DNA from: Bacteroidales bacterium UBA3724
Lineage (GTDB): Bacteria; Bacteroidota; Bacteroidia; Bacteroidales; P3
Length of the DNA stretch: 26,837 nucleotides
Direction: 5' to 3'
NCBI GenBank assembly: GCA_002371315.1
Contig: DFHL01000059.1
Location: 329-27,165 of the forward strand
The notes below the pieces were generated by a model. It saw nothing but the letters and a program-made list of their open reading frames with translations. It made no database searches and was not told the DNA's origin. The position numbers were made by a program, and so were the translations under genes. This document shows positions 16,104 through 24,500 of this stretch, one piece after another (position 1 is the first letter of the stretch; the number at the start of each line of letters is the position of its first letter).

Positions 16104-18124
16104 ACTATACCCTCCTGCTTTTTCCATTTATCAAACACGTCGGCGACCAAGACCGTCTGGTCATTCACACCCCTCTCCTGGCGAGTCTCCTTTCTGTAAA
16201 CAAGATTACCCTCTGCGTCTTTCTCTGCGACCAGGTCTTCTTTTTCCGTCATAATTATGTTGCCCTTTTCGTCGCGTTTGTACAGAATATTGCCGCGCTT
16301 GTCGTGACCGATATAGTCAATCATTGTCATAAAAATGTTGTAGTCAATAATCTGTCTGGCCTTCTCTTCGTCGTCAATTACTTTCTTTGTTTTCTTCTGA
16401 AGGAATAGAATGGAACATTGCGTTCCGTTGTGAGGTTGAAAGGCATCGGCATGCAGATCCACGCTGGCAACGATTCTTGTCTTTTTAATCAACCAATAAC
16501 GAATGTATTCCAATCCGGGAGAACCCAATATGCTGTCAGGTAACACGATGGCAGTTCGGCCACCTTCCTTTAATAATTGCAGTATCCTTTCTATGAAAAG
16601 TTGCTCAGGCGGCACGCTGCTTTGCAGCCGTTCCGTCATATGCCAATTGCCATCGCTGTCTTTCTGCCAGATGTGCCCCAAGTCGAACTGTTCAAGTATT
16701 TGGGTGTCACGGATGGGGATCTTTGAACCAAAAGGAGGATTGGTGACAATTACATCGAAATAACCTAATGTATTATGGTTTTTGATGCTGCCGTTATTGA
16801 TATGAAGGGCATTTTCCAGACGTGCCCTAGTGGCGCTATCCCATTCTTGAGGCGGAAGCAGGGTGTTCATATGGAATATGTTGCCACTTCCGTCGTTATT
16901 CATCACCATATTCATCTTGGTCGCCTTAACCAAAGACGGGTCAATGTCGAATCCAAAGAAGTTTTCTTTTGCCGTTTCAGATATTTTTTCGTTGTAGGCT
17001 TGCTGTATGTCGCTGTTCCACGATGCCTGTTCGCCATATAACTCTTCGAAGCGCTCTTTTAACCGCTCAATCGCCTTGTTCATAGCGGTTACAACAAAGC
17101 CTCCTGTTCCACAACTGCTGTCTAGAACTTTCTCGTTGTCTTTAGGGTTAATCATATCCACGGCCATCTTCATCACATTGCGCGGCGTGAAGAACTGCCC
17201 TCTGTCGCCTCGTAAGTTGGCACCGACTATTTCTTCATATGCCTTGCCTTTAATATCAATGTTGGTTTTGAGCAGGGCATATTTCTGTAGTTCTGCAACA
17301 ACGAACGTCAATGTTCGTGGATGAAGATTCAGGGTGTCGTTGGCTGCAAAAATCTGGGAATTCTTTTTCTTTACAGCCTCAAAAATGTTGCTTATACGCC
17401 GATAAACAGACGCTTGTCCGTCCTTATAGTTACGTTCTTTACTGGTGGTGTAAAACTGGATAGGGTCAAGAACCTGATGCTCGTCGTGAATCTTGCAGAA
17501 TATAACTTTTAAAAACTCAAAGAAAGCTTCGTTTGGTTGTAGCCCCTCGTTACTATAAATGATATTGTGGCAAGTACGAAATACAAACAGCAAGTTATCG
17601 TCATAGGCTCTTTTCAGAGTGTTCCTATTGGGGCGTTCATTTTCATCGGTTGAACCGTCTGCCGAAGGAATATCGTTAAATTCACTATAAACAAAATGGC
17701 CTTTTTCATCGATGGATTTTCGGTACACCGTCTTGTGCAGCCCGTTGGTCCACATGCCCCATTCGCAATTGTTACAAGCCGACATATAGGTCTTCAGCTG
17801 TTCGATGCCATTGTCCTTGTCTGACGGTTTGACAGCCTCTTTCTTGCACTCAATAATAATCTTGATGCGGTGCTGGTCTTTCTTGTCCGACTCTGTCAAT
17901 ACATCATCAGTGAAAACCACGATGTCTGCACGTTTACGACCAGAACCCATCTGAATTGGATATTCAACCGCGATTTTTTCTTTAGGGTACTTATGCTCGT
18001 TCACCAAGCGTTTTTCCACTGTTTGACGAACATACTCTTCTGGGGTGTCATTGCGAATAGTACCATCTACATAATCGCGGATTTTGCCTTCGGGAATAAC
18101 TATAACTTTATCTATTTCTGCCAT
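16097..18124 (-). CDS. hsdM: Fused nuclease-N6-adenine methylase (HsdM with HsdR_N domain)
   Basis: The product is 675 residues. Residues about 25-130 match the HsdR N-terminal nuclease type (HSDR_N, PD-(D/E)XK): YVRQTVEKRLV, E54, RADIVVF (D67) and IIIECKKE (E92-x-K94). The rest is a type I methylase: N-terminal helical HsdM_N-like region (about 190-290), motif X RGQFFTPRNV (308-317), motif I LDSSCGTGGF (335-343) and catalytic NPPF (462-465) for N6-adenine methylation. A small C-terminal domain follows. No helicase motor and no separate hsdR exist in the window, so cleavage, if any, should come from the N-terminal domain, as in the BcgI RM subunit. The ATG at 18124 is chosen over 18151, which lies within the -7 box. 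Translation is coupled to hsdS. Confidence 0.92.
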   Translation of the reverse strand: MAEIDKVIVIPEGKIRDYVDGTIRNDTPEEYVRQTVEKRLVNEHKYPKEKIAVEYPIQMGSGRKRADIVVFTDDVLTESDKKDQHRIKIIIECKKEAVKPSDKDNGIEQLKTYMSACNNCEWGMWTNGLHKTVYRKSIDEKGHFVYSEFNDIPSADGSTDENERPNRNTLKRAYDDNLLFVFRTCHNIIYSNEGLQPNEAFFEFLKVIFCKIHDEHQVLDPIQFYTTSKERNYKDGQASVYRRISNIFEAVKKKNSQIFAANDTLNLHPRTLTFVVAELQKYALLKTNIDIKGKAYEEIVGANLRGDRGQFFTPRNVMKMAVDMINPKDNEKVLDSSCGTGGFVVTAMNKAIERLKERFEELYGEQASWNSDIQQAYNEKISETAKENFFGFDIDPSLVKATKMNMVMNNDGSGNIFHMNTLLPPQEWDSATRARLENALHINNGSIKNHNTLGYFDVIVTNPPFGSKIPIRDTQILEQFDLGHIWQKDSDGNWHMTERLQSSVPPEQLFIERILQLLKEGGRTAIVLPDSILGSPGLEYIRYWLIKKTRIVASVDLHADAFQPHNGTQCSILFLQKKTKKVIDDEEKARQIIDYNIFMTMIDYIGHDKRGNILYKRDEKGNIIMTEKEDLVAEKDAEGNLVYRKETRQERGVNDQTVLVADVFDKWKKQEGIVW
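16111..16116 (-). promoter_or_regulatory. Shine-Dalgarno deciding the hsdS start
   Basis: AGGAGG on the minus strand, 7 nt before the ATG at 16103 and inside the last codons of the methylase gene. Strong Shine-Dalgarno sites are uncommon in Bacteroidota, so this marks the downstream ATG as the real start and may boost HsdS. Confidence 0.7.
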
Positions 18125-18148
18125 TTTATATTTTTTCAAAATAATCTG

Positions 18149-18179
18149 CAAAAATACACATTATTTATGATGTAACAAA
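18149..18179 (-). promoter_or_regulatory. Bacteroidota promoter of the restriction operon
   Basis: On the minus strand TTTG (-33; 18179-18176), 19 nt, then TATTTTTG (-7; 18156-18149), an exact match to TTTG-N19-TAnnTTTG. The expected start of transcription is about 18142, giving a leader of roughly 18 nt before the methylase ATG. No promoter-like site was noticed between the five genes. Confidence 0.8.
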
Positions 18180-18407
18180 ATTTAATTTCGAATTGATAAT
18201 AGAAACTATAAATAGAGCGACAATAGGCTGTTAAAAGTCCGTCGAAAAAGTCAAATAAATCACACATTGTTTTTCGGTTATATATGTGGTTTAAACATAA
18301 AAGAACATCTTACAAAAAAAACAAATCCAGGAGATAGAAATGACAATGAAAATATTGTGAAGACATAATAATCATAATGAATTATTGCAAAGTACCAAAA
18401 AACCAAT
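18180..18407. other. AT-rich gap between restriction operon and pgk
   Basis: Strongly AT-rich spacer with no ORF of note, no repeat array and no attachment-site-like direct repeat that I could find. It separates the pgk terminator from the promoter of the restriction operon. Confidence 0.5.
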
Positions 18408-18430
18408 CGGGCGCACCGCAGGTGCGCCCG
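18408..18430 (-). terminator. Intrinsic terminator of pgk
   Basis: A perfect 10-bp GC-rich stem CGGGCGCACC / GGTGCGCCCG with loop GCA. On the minus strand it is followed after 5 nt by TTTTTT (18402-18397). It ends the pgk transcript before the restriction operon. Confidence 0.85.
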
Positions 18431-18465
18431 ACTGACTAAACTATTATTTCTTAAAGCTCAGATGC

Positions 18466-19662
18466 TTAGTCCTGAATGGCTTTGATGCCGGGGAGGACTT
18501 TGCCCTCGAGGTATTCGAGCATTGCGCCGCCGCCGGTGGAGACGTAGCTCATCTGGTCGGCGAGGTGCATCTGCTTGACGGCAGCCACCGAGTCGCCACC
18601 GCCAACGGCGGCGAAGCAGCCCTGCTTGCAGGCGTCGGCGACGCTCTGCGCGATATGGTTGGTGCCCTTGGCAAAAGTCTCAAGCTCGAAGACACCGGCA
18701 GGACCGTTCCAGAGGATGGTCTTGCTCTGCATAATGATGTCGCGGATAGCCTTGCAGCTCTCGGGGCCGCAGTCCATACTCTCCCAGCCGTCGGGAACCT
18801 CGCCGCTGGGGACAATCTGCGTGTTGGCGTCGTTGCCGAACTTGTCGCCGATGACGCTGTCGACGGGCAGGTAGTACTTCACGCCCTTCTCGTCCATACG
18901 GCGCATCAGTTCGCGTGCCAGGTCGAGCTTGTCGTCCTCACAGATCGAGTTGCCGATCTTGCCGCCGAGCGACTTGGTGAAGGTGTAGCGCATACCGCCA
19001 ATGATAATCATATTGTCGACCTTGTCGAGCAGGTTCTCAAGGATGCCGATCTTGCTGCTGACCTTCGAGCCACCGATAATGGCGGTGAAGGGACGCGGCG
19101 GATTCTGCATCAGCTTCTCAAGGTTGCGAACCTCGTTCTCCATCAGGAAGCCGAAGTATTTGTCGTTGGGGAAGAAACGGGCGATGACAGCCGTCGACGA
19201 GTGCTCGCGATGGGCGGCACCGAAGGCATCGTTGATGTAGCAGTCGCCGAGTTTCGAAAGCTGTTCAGCCAGAGCCACGTCGCCCTTGGTCTCGCCAGGA
19301 TAGAAGCGGATGTTCTCGAGCAGGAGAATCTCGCCGTCCTTCAGGCCAGCGGCCATAGCCTCGGGTTCGCCGCTGCCCAGCAGGGCCTGGGTGAACTTAA
19401 CGGGGCGGCCAGTCAGCTCTTCAAGGTGCTTGGCAACAGGCTGCAGCGTCAGTTCGGGTTCGAACCCACCCTTCTTGGGGCGGCCGAAGTGAGCCATAAT
19501 AATGATGGCGGCGCCGTCGGCAAGCAGCTTGTTGATAGTGGGCATCGACTCGCGCATACGCGTGTCGTCGGTTATATTCTTATTGTCGTCGACCGGCACA
19601 TTGAAGTCGACGCGCAGAAGGACCTTGCGGCCTTTGAAATTTACGTCCTTTATTGATTTCAT
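18466..19662 (-). CDS. pgk: Phosphoglycerate kinase
   Basis: The product is 398 residues, the normal bacterial length. It converts 1,3-bisphosphoglycerate and ADP to 3-phosphoglycerate and ATP in glycolysis, in the cytoplasm. Diagnostic segments: RVDFNVPVD near the N-terminus, HFGRPKKG, LLENIRFYPGE, the GGSKVSSKIG hinge region, ILWNGPAGVFE, GGGDSV and STGGGAMLEYLEGK at the nucleotide-binding C-terminal domain. Only one ATG fits the family start. It follows atpB by 103 bp, with a repeat element between them, and has its own terminator. Confidence 0.97.
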   Translation of the reverse strand: MKSIKDVNFKGRKVLLRVDFNVPVDDNKNITDDTRMRESMPTINKLLADGAAIIIMAHFGRPKKGGFEPELTLQPVAKHLEELTGRPVKFTQALLGSGEPEAMAAGLKDGEILLLENIRFYPGETKGDVALAEQLSKLGDCYINDAFGAAHREHSSTAVIARFFPNDKYFGFLMENEVRNLEKLMQNPPRPFTAIIGGSKVSSKIGILENLLDKVDNMIIIGGMRYTFTKSLGGKIGNSICEDDKLDLARELMRRMDEKGVKYYLPVDSVIGDKFGNDANTQIVPSGEVPDGWESMDCGPESCKAIRDIIMQSKTILWNGPAGVFELETFAKGTNHIAQSVADACKQGCFAAVGGGDSVAAVKQMHLADQMSYVSTGGGAMLEYLEGKVLPGIKAIQD

Positions 19663-19714
19663 TATTTTGAGGATTTAATGGGTTTATATTTGCATTTTAT
19701 ATTTAAAAGTGATA

Positions 19715-19774
19715 GTGACCTGTGATGAGTGACCTGTGATACGAGCGCGTTCGTGTCACTATTCACTATTCACT
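19715..19774 (-). repeat. Two-armed heptanucleotide element at the atpB 3' end
   Basis: On the + strand the left arm is GTGACCT, GTGATGA, GTGACCT, GTGATAC (19715-19742), then the near-palindrome ACGAGCGCGTTCGT region, then ATTCACT twice (19761-19774). It is the same architecture as 1909-2009. The right arm overlaps the last codons and stop (19766-19768) of atpB, so the repeat now codes for the C-terminal Ser-Glu of that protein. Confidence 0.82.
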
Positions 19775-20926
19775 TTCAGCTGGTTCTTCCACTGCCATAC
19801 TGATATAGAGGGCCGAAAGCATCGTGAAGACAAAGGCCTGGATATAAGCCACAAGGCACTCCAGAAGACTGATAAAGACAGCGAAGACGACCGACACGAC
19901 CGACACGGCACTGCCCACGGCCATACCCAGCGAATTGCTGAGAATGAAGATGATAACCACAAAGCCGAGGATGACGATATGACCGGCAGTCATATTGGCG
20001 AAAAGTCGGATCATCAGCACTATAGGCTTGGTGAAAACACCCACCAGTTCAACGATGGGCATCAGCGGGAAAATCTTCAGCCACGACGGAACACCGGGAG
20101 TCCAGAAGATATCCTTCCAATAATGCTTATTGCCATTGAAGTTGGTGATAAAGAAGGTTATAAGTGCCAGAATAGCCGTCACGGCGATGTTGCCCGTGAT
20201 ATTGGCACCGGCCGGGAAGATAGGTATCAGACCCAGAATGTTGCAGAAGAAGATGAAGAAAAAGAGCGTCAGCAGGTAAGGCAGGAAGCGGCGCGTGTTG
20301 TGGCCCAGAATAGGCTCGACGATGCCGTCGCGCACGTGCAGCACCAGCAGCTCGATGAGCGACTGCATACCGTGAGGCGCAGCACTGCCGCGCACCTTGT
20401 ACTTCTTGGCCGAAGCCAGAATAATGACTATCAGCAGCGTAACGGCAATAATGATTGCCGCCGCCGTCTTGGTGATTGAGATGTCCACAGGCTTGACTGT
20501 ATTGCCTTCATCATCCACAATCCGGTCATACACATTGCCCTCTCCGTCAACAAATGCCATAGCAGGTTCCGAACTTATATCCATAGGACCATAGACGCAT
20601 ATAATTTCTTCTTTCTCCAAACCGCCGCCAACGAGGGCATAGTTATGCTTTTTACCCTGATACACAGCGTGTCCGTGATGGAACCGCTTGGATGAGAAGA
20701 CCTCGAGATGGCCGTCGTCGATAAGGATAATCGGCAGATTGACAGCAACGCTGTGCTCCTTGCCGTCCTTCGAATAGTAGTCGAAAAGGTGCCACGAATG
20801 CGAGTCGGTGACGTGTCCGATGATAATCGAACCCGAATCGACATCCTGCTCCTCAGCCTTCGAACAGCCGGCAAAAACAAAAGCCAATAGCGGCAAAACG
20901 ATTGAAAATATCTTTAATTTTCTCAT
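19766..20926 (-). CDS. atpB: F0F1 ATP synthase subunit a
   Basis: The product is 386 residues, longer than E. coli AtpB (271) because of an N-terminal region typical of Bacteroidota: a signal/lipobox-like start (LAFVFAGC, Cys about 22) and a periplasmic part (about 23-150, HSWHLFDYY, NLPIILIDDG). The membrane domain begins near SITKTAAAIIIAV; PYLLTLFFFIFFCNILGLIP and MIRLFANMTAGH carry the proton-path helices with the essential Arg (RLFANMTAGH). The upstream extension to 21193 is non-homologous; the ATG at 20926 begins a normal signal sequence. atpE and atpF do not follow: the next gene is pgk. A consensus promoter lies 44 bp upstream. Confidence 0.93.
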   Translation of the reverse strand: MRKLKIFSIVLPLLAFVFAGCSKAEEQDVDSGSIIIGHVTDSHSWHLFDYYSKDGKEHSVAVNLPIILIDDGHLEVFSSKRFHHGHAVYQGKKHNYALVGGGLEKEEIICVYGPMDISSEPAMAFVDGEGNVYDRIVDDEGNTVKPVDISITKTAAAIIIAVTLLIVIILASAKKYKVRGSAAPHGMQSLIELLVLHVRDGIVEPILGHNTRRFLPYLLTLFFFIFFCNILGLIPIFPAGANITGNIAVTAILALITFFITNFNGNKHYWKDIFWTPGVPSWLKIFPLMPIVELVGVFTKPIVLMIRLFANMTAGHIVILGFVVIIFILSNSLGMAVGSAVSVVSVVFAVFISLLECLVAYIQAFVFTMLSALYISMAVEEPAESE

Positions 20927-20969
20927 TACAAGATTATTTAGTGTAAATAATGTATATCCAATAAACAAG

Positions 20970-21000
20970 CAAAAATACACAAAAAAAATCATTCTGCAAA
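20970..21000 (-). promoter_or_regulatory. Bacteroidota promoter of atpB
   Basis: On the minus strand TTTG (21000-20997), 19 nt, TATTTTTG (20977-20970). Same spacing and boxes as the restriction operon promoter. Expected transcription start about 20963, leaving a leader of some 36 nt. Confidence 0.78.
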
Positions 21001-21017
21001 AAAAATATGACAGCGGA

Positions 21018-21269
21018 CTAATCCACTGTCTTTGAGGTGCCGTTGAAAATATCCAACTGCATAGAATCGAACAAACCCAGCTGGTTCTTGGCCGAATGTT
21101 GCTGTTTTTCCACAGCCAATGCCGCCAGTTGGGCCTTGATAAGACGTTTGGCGACAATGGGCCGCGACGCGCCTTGCGACTTCGCATAGGCACTAAGTCT
21201 CTCGAAATCAGTATACGGCAACGTCACCACTAATTTTTTCGCCTTCTTGGCCGGTTTCTTTTTCTTCAT
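21018..21269 (-). CDS. Small ribbon-helix-helix-like protein
   Basis: The product is 83 residues. A Lys-rich start (MKKKKPAKKAKK) is followed by KLVVTLPYTDFERLSAYAKSQG and ASRPIVAKRLIKAQLAAL, the strand-helix-helix pattern of Arc/MetJ/CopG-type DNA-binding proteins. The C-terminal part (NQLGLFDSMQLDIFNG) is unfamiliar. A regulator role is inferred. The start at 21269 is preferred over 21320 because the extra residues come from the A/T-rich promoter region. No toxin gene is adjacent, so it does not look like a classical antitoxin. It has its own -7 box and lies in front of the atpB promoter. Confidence 0.72.
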   Translation of the reverse strand: MKKKKPAKKAKKLVVTLPYTDFERLSAYAKSQGASRPIVAKRLIKAQLAALAVEKQQHSAKNQLGLFDSMQLDIFNGTSKTVD

Positions 21270-21291
21270 CCTGAAGTATTGAAAATTTTTG

Positions 21292-21299
21292 CAAAAATA
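21292..21299 (-). promoter_or_regulatory. Probable -7 box of the ribbon-helix-helix gene
   Basis: TATTTTTG on the minus strand, 22 nt before the ATG. The -33 region is CTTG at 17 nt, an imperfect match to TTTG. Confidence 0.55.
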
Positions 21300-21433
21300 C
21301 AAAAAAAAAACCAACCACAAGCCTGATTACTATGTTTTTTTCAAAACTTTGTCAACAGCCGCACGCCGGGTCCAAGCGGCGGCCTCGAGCCCGACAAAAC
21401 AGCAATCGGCACCGCACACACTCCCATCGGCAC

Positions 21434-21467
21434 AAAAAAAGCGAGGCTCCCTGTCGGGAGCCTCGCT
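21434..21467 (-). terminator. Intrinsic terminator of the DUF2723 gene
   Basis: A perfect 12-bp stem AGCGAGGCTCCC / GGGAGCCTCGCT with loop TGTC. On the minus strand it runs into seven T (21440-21434). It lies 34 bp after the stop codon. Confidence 0.9.
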
Positions 21468-21501
21468 AATCAACGGCTGCATACAGCAGTCGCACAAGAT
21501 G

Positions 21502-24500
21502 TTATCTCATATTTTCGACAAGCGGAAGCACCTCGTTCTGGTAAACCGGTCCGTTGGCGAAGTCCTGAATAGCCTTGAGGCGGTCGGCATTCTGCTGACT
21601 CGACCGTGCAAAAGCCTCGGCACCGCTCTCGGTAAGGGCCACCTCGGGCCTGTTGTCGAAGGGGTTGCGCGACATACTGTGGTTGCACAGTCCAACGACT
21701 TGATACAGGAAATACGAAGCATCCGCAACCATACGCTCCACGCCGTACGACTTGTCCGCCGGGAACTGCTTGACATAGGCAAGCTGCTGAGTGTAGTATT
21801 CGAAGACATCGCAAAGGATATCGTAGGCCTTCACCTGGTCGCCGACGTGGCTGTAGGCATAGACCATCATCAGTGCGAAACGGTCGTTGGGGAAATTGGA
21901 CTTCGGGAAGAATTTCTCACGGATGTCCAATGCCTTGCGTGCTCCGGCCGTGTCGCCCTCGCGCAGCAGTTGGTCAGAGAGCAGCACATACGACTGGCGC
22001 TGCACATCGCCCATATTCTTGCTGATGGGGTCGACATAGATGTCCTTGTCCAAGTTGCCCCACTGCAGCGGCGTGTAGGTGCCGTCGGCATTCTTGATGC
22101 CATTGAGCAGGTAGTCCGCCGTGCGTTCAGAGTAGCGTCCCTGGCTGTCGTCGGCAGGATAAGGAACCAGCATCGACAGCATACCATCCTCGATGCTGTA
22201 GCGGTCCACGACCGGGAAAACATCCCTGATATAGCCAGGATTCATAATGCTCACGCTGCGTTCGAAGCGGTTGGTGCCAAGGAAGTCGAGCATAGCCATC
22301 TCGTTGCGCATCAGGTAGCCGCGGCGCGGCAGGTTGATATCGAAGGCGATAAAGTCGGGAATCGTGTCAGCCTGTGCAGCGGTGATGATACCGTTGGCAA
22401 CCAGCTTCGGCTTGTCGAGGGTAATCTTGAACTTGTTGGTAGGCAGATAGACCACGCTGTCGCCACGCTCGGCGCGGACAAACTGCTTGCGGTTGTTGGC
22501 CACCATCTGCAGCGCCTCGGTTACCTCCATACGCGCACCGTCGGGATTGTAGACAAACACCTCGTGGCCAAGGCCGTACATATCCTTGGGCAACGTAAAC
22601 GGCAGCGGGTCGGAATCGTAGAGCTTGTTGTAAAGCTGTTCGATGTACCAGTGCATACCCGACAGGGTGTAGTTGTAGATGCGGATATCGGTGCGCCAGC
22701 CTTCCACCTCCTGGATGTACCAGAGCGGGAAGGTATCGTTGTCGCCGAAGGTGATGACGATGCCGTTCTTGTCGGCCATACCAAGATAGTTCTTGGCAAA
22801 GTCGCGCGCGGCGGTCTTCTGCGAGCGGTCGTGGTCGTCCCAGTTCTCGGCGCACAAAATCACCGGCACACTCATCGACAGCACAAAAGCCACAGGCAAT
22901 GCCACCGCCTTGGGCAGACGCACAAAGCCGACGACGAGCAGCACGGCGCCAATCATCGTCAGGATAAAAGCGGCGCCATTGAAGACTAGACCCAGCAAAA
23001 CGCAGGCGGCACCAGCGATGAGGTAATAGTTGCGCTCCTTCTTCTCAAACTTGGTGGTCAGCCAGTCGTAGAGGGCATAGACGCCCAGACCAATCCACAC
23101 CGAGAAGAAATAGAACGAACCCACAAAGGCGTAGTCACGCTCGCGCGGCTGGCGCGGCGGCATATTCAGGTAGATGGCGATGGCCAGACCCGTCATAAAG
23201 AACATCAGGAAGACCACAAAGGCATCCTTGCGGTTCTTGATGCAGTGGTAGATCAGGCCCAGCATACCCAGCAGCAAGGGCAGCATATAGTATTTGTTGC
23301 GAGCCTTGTTGTTGGCCAGCGCGTCGGGCAGGTTGTCCTGCGGACCCAAACGCTCCTCGTCGACATAATTGATGCCCGAAATCCAGTTGCCGTCGGTGTA
23401 GTTGACCGTCGGATAGTGGACTCCCTGCATACCCGTGTTGTCGTCGAAGTGGTGACCCTGAATGTCGTTCTGGCGACCGGCGAAGTTCCACATAAAGTAG
23501 CGCCAGTACATCCAACCCATCTGGTAGCGGTGGAAGAAGGTCATATTCTGCGCGAAGGTGGGCTTCTGGCCTACAGGCGGTTCGCCAGCCCAGTAGCGGT
23601 AGTACTGCGGATGCTGGCGGCTGTTGTCGGCGCTGTACATACGCGGGAACACACCCGTATGGGCCTCATTGTATTTGTAGGTCTGCGCATACGACGCCAC
23701 CTTGTAGAAGTCGCGTCCCTCGCTGTCGGTGCTGCGAATATACTTGGCATAGTCGTTTTCCGAACTGATGGGGCTGCCGGCCGTATAGTAGGGGCCCGTC
23801 AGCAGCGGCGTCTGGCCGTACTGCTCGCGGCCCAGGTAGGCACGCATAGCCACGGCATCCTTCGGCGCATTCTCGTTGAGCGGCGTGTTGGTGTTGGCGC
23901 GGATCACGAGGATGAAGAAGGTCGAATAGCCCACCACAAGCATCAGCAGGCTCATCAGGGCCGCGTTGGTCACCTGGCGGTTCTTGCCCTTGACGATGAA
24001 CCACGAGGCAGCTCCCAGGGCCACAAGCACGATGAAGTAGCCGAACGAGAAGGTGCCGGCGCCGATCTTGGCAAAGAACAGCAGGGCAAAAATCACAACC
24101 AAAACGATGATATTGACCGTCTTGCCCGGACGCTGGAAGTGCGAGTTGTTCCACACGCCCCACACAATGAACAGCGCCACCAGCAGGAAGAACACCACCG
24201 TGCCTGTATTGAAACCAAGATGCAACTTGTTGACAAAGAAGACATCAAAGTCGCACGACAGGTTGACGATGCCGGGAATGACACCCCACAGCACTAATGC
24301 CAGTATGACGAGCGATATTACACCGCTGACAATGAAGCCTTTGAGCGTCGTTTTGGGATATTTCTTGAAATAGACCACATACACGATGGCCGGGATGGTC
24401 AGCAGGTTCAGCAGATGGACGCCGATGGCCATACCGACAAGGAAGCTGATGAGAATCAGCCATCTGAGCGAATGGCGGTCGTCCGACTGCTCCTCCCATT

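Noticed and set aside
12149..18465. A separate hsdR gene or an integrase/attachment site for the operon
   Set aside because: All long frames here are assigned and none has helicase or recombinase motifs; no direct repeats at the borders were found by eye.
19447..19465. GGGTTCGAACCC resembling a tRNA T-arm
   Set aside because: It lies within conserved pgk codons and no cloverleaf can be built around it.
18565..19656. A 363-codon open frame antisense to pgk
   Set aside because: Mirror reading of a highly conserved gene; no start signals and no recognisable motifs.
21289..22989. A 566-codon open frame antisense to the DUF2723 gene
   Set aside because: Covers the strong terminator of the opposite gene and has antisense-type composition; the DUF2723 frame is clearly the coding one.
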